This document shows positions 63,349 through 64,000 of a stretch of 64,000 nt of DNA, in pieces (position 1 is the first letter of the stretch; each line of letters starts with the position of its first letter). The notes under the pieces were generated by a model that saw only the letters and a list, made by a program, of their open reading frames with translations, made no database searches and had not been told where the DNA came from. Both the position numbers and the translations under genes were made by a program. The DNA is from Acinetobacter sp. ANC 4862 (lineage in GTDB: Bacteria > Pseudomonadota > Gammaproteobacteria > Pseudomonadales > Moraxellaceae): the NCBI RefSeq assembly GCF_004336635.1, contig NZ_SJXH01000004.1, positions 62,001 to 126,000 of the forward strand. Direction: 5' to 3'.

Positions 63349-64000
63349 ATGTCGAATATGCAACTGGACACCTTAAGACGCATTGTACAAGAAATCAATG
63401 CGTCCACCAGTTTGCATGAGTCACTCGACATCATGGTCAATCAGGTTGCTGAAGCCATGCATGTGGATGTCTGCTCCATTTATTTGCTGGACGAACGTAA
63501 TCAACGTTACTTGCTGATGGCCTCTAAAGGTTTAAAAGCAGAAGCTGTCGGACATGTTTCTTTACATACCGGTGAAGGCCTGGTCGGTCTGGTCGGGCAA
63601 CGTGAAGAAATCGTCAATTTAGACAATGCACCCAAGCACGAACGCTTCATGTATTTACCTGAAACAGGTGAAGAGATTTACAACTCTTTTCTTGGTGTTC
63701 CGGTAATGTACCGTCGTAAGGTAATGGGTGTACTGGTCGTTCAAAATAAAGAATCCCAAGACTTTAGTGAAGCAGCCGAATCCTTTCTGGTCACCTTGTG
63801 TGCACAGCTTTCCGGGGTGATTGCCCACGCACATGCCGTCGGAAATATTGATGTTTTCCGCAAACCCAACAACCTGCCAGCGTATAAAACCTTCCAAGGC
63901 GTGTCTGGTTCTGGCGGGATTGCCTTAGGTCGTGCGGTCATCCTATATCCACCTGCGGATTTGGCTTCTGTACCGGACCGTGAAGCAGATGATATCAGTG
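63349..64000 (+). CDS. ptsP: Phosphoenolpyruvate-protein phosphotransferase PtsP (EI-Ntr), 5' part
   Basis: The open frame runs off the window; about 217 residues are present. PtsP starts the nitrogen-related phosphotransfer chain (PtsP to NPr to EIIA-Ntr). The visible N-terminal part is the GAF domain: LRRIVQEINASTSLHESLDI, DVCSIYLLDERNQRYLLMASKG and GEGLVGLVGQREEIVN, ending near LVTLCAQLSGVIAHAHA. The following sequence, GVSGSGGIALGRAVIL, opens the enzyme I N-terminal domain. GGAG lies eight bases before the ATG. It follows rppH by 87 bases, as in E. coli. Confidence 0.93.
   Translation, partial: MSNMQLDTLRRIVQEINASTSLHESLDIMVNQVAEAMHVDVCSIYLLDERNQRYLLMASKGLKAEAVGHVSLHTGEGLVGLVGQREEIVNLDNAPKHERFMYLPETGEEIYNSFLGVPVMYRRKVMGVLVVQNKESQDFSEAAESFLVTLCAQLSGVIAHAHAVGNIDVFRKPNNLPAYKTFQGVSGSGGIALGRAVILYPPADLASVPDREADDIS

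Overview
The window looks like an ordinary stretch of Acinetobacter (Moraxellaceae, Gammaproteobacteria) chromosome. The support is the A+T-rich sequence, protein sequences that read as Acinetobacter-type throughout, and conserved gene blocks shared with Pseudomonas: LysR-leuC-leuD-X-leuB, asd-fimV-truA, leuS-lptE-holA, rpmB-rpmG, thyA-folA and rppH-ptsP. I see no prophage, insertion sequence, CRISPR array, tRNA or rRNA gene. The species cannot be fixed from the sequence alone.

Layout. 1-1.4 kb: 5' part of ilvI (minus strand) with a structured leader. 2.2-7.1 kb: a DUF4124 secreted protein, then leuS, lptE and holA. 7.1-12.9 kb: a bacteriohemerythrin, then a complete tripartite MacA-MacB-type exporter with its own outer-membrane lipoprotein channel. 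13-17.9 kb: an amidase-like cysteine hydrolase, thyA-folA, a DUF4105 protein, a META-domain lipoprotein and msrA. 17.9-19.8 kb: tonB-exbB-exbD. 20-23.2 kb: purU, then a TetR regulator divergent from an aldehyde dehydrogenase with a palindromic operator between them. 23.3-25.9 kb: rpmB-rpmG, a KefB/YbaL-type antiporter and a small membrane protein. 26-32.5 kb (minus): small conserved proteins, an RRM protein, a UvrD-like helicase, glycerate kinase, an HdeD-like protein and a zinc-metalloprotease-like lipid-anchored or membrane-anchored protein. 32.8-38.4 kb (minus): topA, a conserved membrane-anchored protein, a pair of paralogous NYN/PIN-like proteins and slyX. 38.5-42.5 kb: uup, then two lipooligosaccharide genes (LpxL-type acyltransferase and LpsB-type glycosyltransferase). 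43-50.3 kb: an EEP-family hydrolase, asd, a FimV encoded as two separate genes, an asparaginase and truA. 50.3-58.7 kb: an AraC regulator, infA, the leuCD-lipoprotein-leuB operon and a LysR regulator. 58.9-64 kb: a full-length OvoA-type enzyme, DUF2789, an HAD phosphatase, rppH and the start of ptsP.

How it fits together. Branched-chain amino acid synthesis is represented twice (ilvI and leuCDB). Envelope biology is prominent: lptE, lpxL, lpsB, MacAB, TonB and the split FimV. Several genes deal with redox or thiol chemistry (msrA, ovoA, bacteriohemerythrin).

The best candidate for an undescribed system is the two-gene NYN/PIN-like pair at 36.1-38.1 kb. One partner keeps the acidic nuclease residues and the other has lost them, and both carry C-terminal helical modules of the same kind. 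Other items of interest are the split fimV, a metzincin-like HExxHxxGxxD protein, an NlpC/CHAP-like amidase, and a family of dispersed intergenic repeats present at 29.6, 32.6 and 61.2 kb.
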